DNA of 8,544 nt from the NCBI GenBank assembly GCA_947458895.1, contig CANHBY010000029.1, positions 1 to 8,544 of the forward strand. Direction: 5' to 3'. This DNA comes from Burkholderiales bacterium (GTDB lineage Bacteria > Pseudomonadota > Gammaproteobacteria > Burkholderiales > Burkholderiaceae_C). The notes below the pieces were generated by a model that ran no database searches, had not been told where the DNA came from, and worked only from the letters and a program-made list of their open reading frames with translations. A program made the translations under genes and the position numbers. Each line of letters begins with the position of its first letter. The stretch's first letter is position 1. Shown here in pieces: positions 6,301 to 8,544 of this stretch.

Positions 6301-6464
6301 CAGTGCAGTGTTTCACTCTTTCTGGAACATAAAACCGTGCCTTTTGGGTCATGGCCGCGTTGCACATCCTCGCGATACCAATCGGTATCGCTGTGGTTTT
6401 CGCCTTGCCCTGACCCAAAGTGCATCGCTTTTATTTGTTCCATCAAGAGCAAAACACTGCACTA
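6301..6464. repeat. 164-bp palindromic (MITE-like) element upstream of ndk
   Basis: The outer arms pair at 24 of 28 positions (6302-6329 with 6436-6463), including a perfect 12-bp end AGTGCAGTGTTT / AAACACTGCACT and TGGAACA / TGTTCCA. Further in, TTTGGGTCA (6343-6351) pairs with TGACCCAAA (6411-6419). A perfect 8-bp stem GCGATACC (6372-6379) / GGTATCGC (6384-6391) with loop AATC closes the centre. The axes agree to within 1-2 bp, so this is one long dyad with small indels. The right end is TA (6463-6464) and the left is CA (6301-6302), compatible with a decayed TA target duplication. It has the same 164-bp span as the scpB element but mostly different sequence. The alternative is a structured leader RNA or regulatory region native to ndk. 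Confidence 0.7.
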
Positions 6465-6468
6465 GAAT
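6463..6468 (+). promoter_or_regulatory. Candidate ndk -10 box at the palindrome edge
   Basis: TAGAAT lies 38 bp before the ndk ATG. Its first two bases are the terminal TA of the palindromic unit. No good -35 is seen at normal spacing (the best, TTGTTC at 6435-6440, is 22 bp away), so the assignment is weak. Confidence 0.3.
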
Positions 6469-6506
6469 CGAGGACTTTGTTAAATAGTTGACCTTGGAGT
6501 TAGAAA

Positions 6507-6932
6507 ATGGCGATTGAACGCACCCTCTCGATCATCAAACCCGATGCCGTTGCCAAAAACGTGATCGGTCAAATTTACGCCCGCTTTGAAGGCGCTGGCT
6601 TGAAGGTGGTGGCAGCCAAGTTGGCCCACCTCTCCCGCGGCGAAGCTGAGGCGTTTTACGCCGTTCACAAGGCCCGTCCGTTCTTCAATGACCTGGTCAA
6701 CTTCATGATCTCTGGCCCTGTCATGATCCAAGCCCTCGAAGGTGAGAACGCCATCGCTGTGAACCGCCAGCTGATGGGCGCCACCGACCCCAAGAAGGCC
6801 GAGAAAGGCACCATCCGTGCCGATTTCGCTGACAGCATCGATGCCAATGCCGTACACGGCTCTGATGCCCCTGAGACCGCCGCCGTTGAAGTCGCCTTCT
6901 TCTTCCCAGGCATGAACGTTTACTCTCGCTGA
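6507..6932 (+). CDS. ndk: Nucleoside diphosphate kinase
   Basis: Transfers the gamma phosphate of ATP to nucleoside diphosphates through a phosphohistidine, balancing cytoplasmic (d)NTP pools. The 141-aa length is typical. Visible: the start [15 protein letters not shown] with the conserved KPDAV (11-15), the Ala-Gly-Leu-Lys-Val strand, RPFF (about 56-59), [20 protein letters not shown], and the active-site motif [12 protein letters not shown] in which His117 is the phosphorylated residue. The start is supported by GGAG (6496-6499) with a 7-nt spacer. It follows the 164-bp palindrome and probably has its own promoter there. Only 30 bp separate it from rlmN and no terminator is visible between them, so ndk-rlmN-pilF/pilW may be cotranscribed. 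Confidence 0.98.
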   Translation: MAIERTLSIIKPDAVAKNVIGQIYARFEGAGLKVVAAKLAHLSRGEAEAFYAVHKARPFFNDLVNFMISGPVMIQALEGENAIAVNRQLMGATDPKKAEKGTIRADFADSIDANAVHGSDAPETAAVEVAFFFPGMNVYSR

Positions 6933-6962
6933 GCTTGGCCGCCTGCTCGCACGCGGCTCATC

Positions 6963-8132
6963 ATGGACCTAGAGAACCTGCTTGAATTTGATCTCGACGG
7001 TCTGACCGCCTATTGCGAGCAGCGTGGTGAAAAGCGTTTTCGCGCAGTCCAGCTGTTCCGCTGGATTCACCAAAAAGGCGCGCGAGACTTTGACCAGATG
7101 TCCGATTTGGCGAAGTCCTTGCGCGACAAGCTGCGCGAGGTGGCTGCCGTGCGTGATCTGCCTGTCATCAGTGAGCAGGCTTCATCAGACGGCACCATCA
7201 AATGGTTGTTTGATGTCGGTGGCGGCGACGCCATCGAATCGGTGTTTATCCCTGAAGATGATCGCGGCACGCTTTGCGTTTCATCTCAGGCTGGTTGTGC
7301 GGTGGGTTGCCGTTTTTGCTCTACGGGCCACCAGGGTTTCAGTCGCAACCTCACCACATCTGAAATTATTGCTCAGCTCTGGTTTGCCGAGCATCACCTT
7401 CGGCAACGCCTGAAGTTGCCGCCAGGCCAGCGCGCCATCACCAACGTGGTCATGATGGGCATGGGCGAGCCGTTGCAAAATTATGCGGCCCTGGTGCCGG
7501 CACTGAGGGTCATGTTGAGTGACCATGCCTATGGTTTGTCTCGCCGGCGTGTGACGGTGTCCACCTCGGGCATGGTGCCCATGATGGACCGCTTAAGAGA
7601 CGATTGCCCGGTGGCCTTGGCTGTTTCGCTGCATGCGCCCAATGATCTACTGCGCGACGATTTGGTGCCCCTCAACAAGAAGTATCCCATCAGCGAGTTG
7701 ATGGCTGCATGCAATCGGTACCTCGAAAAGGCACCGCGTGATTTTGTGACCTTTGAGTACTGCATGCTTGAGGGCGTCAATGACACGGTGGCCCATGCAC
7801 AGCAGCTTGTGGCCTTGGTGCGAAACCGCGTGCCTTGCAAGTTTAATTTGATCCCGTTTAATCCATTTCCGCAGTCTGGGCTGCGCTGTTCGCCAAGGCC
7901 CGCGGTGCAAGCTTTTGCCAACGTTTTGCAGGAAGCCGGCATCGTGACCACCATTCGCAAAACCCGTGGTGACGACATCGATGCGGCCTGTGGTCAGCTG
8001 GCCGGCGAGGTTCAAGACCGCACCAGCGTGAAGCAGCGAATTTTGGTGCGTGCGCCCATTACGATATCTCCGGTTGGGTCGTCGGCCGGCGGTTGTGAGC
8101 CACCGCATCTCACGAAGGACTTACCCACATGA
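6963..8132 (+). CDS. rlmN: Dual-specificity RNA methyltransferase RlmN (radical SAM)
   Basis: Radical-SAM enzyme that methylates C2 of A2503 in 23S rRNA and of A37 in a subset of tRNAs. It is 389 aa against about 384 in E. coli. An N-terminal accessory domain (about 1-90) contains [15 protein letters not shown]. The 4Fe-4S cysteines are Cys112, Cys116 and Cys119 in the motif CAVGCRFC. Cys105 (in LCVSSQAGC) and Cys343 (in AACGQL) match the two cysteines E. coli RlmN uses for methyl transfer, so all catalytic residues are present. [27 protein letters not shown] and [10 protein letters not shown] are also typical. The ATG has no obvious Shine-Dalgarno; a small stem (GCCGC 6938-6942 / GCGGC 6953-6957) lies just before it, and coupling to ndk is possible. 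The stop overlaps the pilF/pilW start. Loss of Cys343, as in some Cfr-like paralogues, is not seen. Confidence 0.97.
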   Translation: MDLENLLEFDLDGLTAYCEQRGEKRFRAVQLFRWIHQKGARDFDQMSDLAKSLRDKLREVAAVRDLPVISEQASSDGTIKWLFDVGGGDAIESVFIPEDDRGTLCVSSQAGCAVGCRFCSTGHQGFSRNLTTSEIIAQLWFAEHHLRQRLKLPPGQRAITNVVMMGMGEPLQNYAALVPALRVMLSDHAYGLSRRRVTVSTSGMVPMMDRLRDDCPVALAVSLHAPNDLLRDDLVPLNKKYPISELMAACNRYLEKAPRDFVTFEYCMLEGVNDTVAHAQQLVALVRNRVPCKFNLIPFNPFPQSGLRCSPRPAVQAFANVLQEAGIVTTIRKTRGDDIDAACGQLAGEVQDRTSVKQRILVRAPITISPVGSSAGGCEPPHLTKDLPT

Positions 8133-8544
8133 AGCAATCATCCATCGCTGTATGTCTGATCGTTTTGGCGCTACTGACCGCTTGTGCACAAATGGGGGGC
8201 GACAGGGCTGAAGGTGCTGCTCCGGGTCGAGATCGACTGACCGAGTCTGATGAAACGCCTTTGAGTCGGCGTGCAAGGGTGCGTTTGGAGCTGGCCTCTG
8301 CTTACTTTGGGCGCGGCCAATTGACGACTGCGCTGGATGAGGTGAAGCTCGCGATCGCTGCCGACCCCAAGCTGGTTGGAGCTTTCAACTTAAGAGGTTT
8401 GATTTATTCCGGCTTGGGTGATGATGCTCTGGCCGAAGAGAGCTTTAAGTACGCGCTGCAACTTGATCCACGAGACGCTGACACGCTGCAAAACTTTGGC
8501 TGGCACCTTTGTCAGCGCAAGCGTTATGCTGAGGCTGATGGCCA
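8129..8544 (+). CDS. pilW: Type IV pilus biogenesis/stability lipoprotein PilW/PilF (3'-truncated by window edge)
   Basis: Outer-membrane TPR lipoprotein (PilF in Pseudomonas, PilW in Neisseria) that localises and assembles the PilQ secretin for type IV pili. 138 codons are visible. A signal peptide (MKQSS then a hydrophobic run) ends in the lipobox LTA-C, so Cys19 is the lipidation site. After a polar linker, TPR-type helix pairs occupy about 48-81 ([19 protein letters not shown]), 82-115 ([20 protein letters not shown], then ALQLDP) and 116 onward ([17 protein letters not shown]). The NFGW-L-C pattern in the third repeat is typical of the family. The Shine-Dalgarno GAAGGA (8114-8119) has a 9-nt spacer, and the ATG overlaps the rlmN stop (ATGA). 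The rlmN-pilF/pilW order is usual in proteobacteria and supports the call. The symbol differs between species; pilF would be equally valid. Confidence 0.93.
   Translation, partial: MKQSSIAVCLIVLALLTACAQMGGDRAEGAAPGRDRLTESDETPLSRRARVRLELASAYFGRGQLTTALDEVKLAIAADPKLVGAFNLRGLIYSGLGDDALAEESFKYALQLDPRDADTLQNFGWHLCQRKRYAEADG

Noticed and set aside
5596..6465. 289-codon frame overlapping the end of rluB and the palindrome
   Set aside because: A +1-frame shadow of rluB's biased tail; the protein has no domain character and runs through the hairpin and palindrome.

Overview
The window looks like a core-chromosome stretch of a betaproteobacterium of the order Burkholderiales, probably close to Comamonadaceae. 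This rests on the moderately high GC content (judged by eye), on the gene order scpB-rluB-ndk-rlmN-pilF/pilW, on bamD lying divergent to rluD, and on the style of the proteins (a long RluB with a disordered head and a Gly/Arg-rich tail). The family-level assignment is inference from remembered gene order, not from a search.

Layout. Bases 2-1465 (+) hold the C-terminal part of a DinG/YoaA-type DNA helicase whose start lies outside the window. It converges on bamD (2245-1430, -), and their 3' ends overlap by 36 bp. bamD is divergent from rluD (2285-3274, +, GTG start). A 254-bp gap (3275-3528) has a possible promoter and nested dyads but no recognisable gene. scpB (3529-4437) and rluB (4434-6236) overlap by ATGA. 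A strong hairpin and a 164-bp palindromic unit fill the 270-bp gap before ndk (6507-6932). rlmN (6963-8132) follows closely and overlaps pilF/pilW (8129 to the window end) by another ATGA.

How the genes relate. Three genes modify 23S rRNA: rluD (helix 69 pseudouridines), rluB (pseudouridine 2605 type) and rlmN (m2A2503 and tRNA m2A37). Two encode lipoproteins with tetratricopeptide (TPR)-type repeats for outer-membrane machines: bamD (beta-barrel assembly) and pilF/pilW (type IV pilus secretin). scpB serves chromosome condensation, ndk balances nucleotide pools, and the helicase belongs to a repair family. All are ordinary housekeeping genes.

The unusual content is a pair of long imperfect palindromes. 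One lies inside scpB (4147-4312). It has 25-bp outer arms matching at 24 of 25 positions and a perfect central hairpin on exactly the same axis. It is flanked by TA (or CTAG), and removing it with one flanking copy deletes exactly 162 bp (54 codons) and leaves a smooth reading frame. The second lies just upstream of ndk (6301-6464). It spans the same 164 bp TA-to-(C/T)A, has the same outer-arm plus central-tetraloop design and the same AGTG/CACT tips, but a largely different sequence. Together they suggest a family of small non-autonomous palindromic elements (like MITEs, Correia elements or Rickettsia palindromic elements) that can add a peptide to a host protein. No transposase is present, and whether the family is already described could not be checked here.
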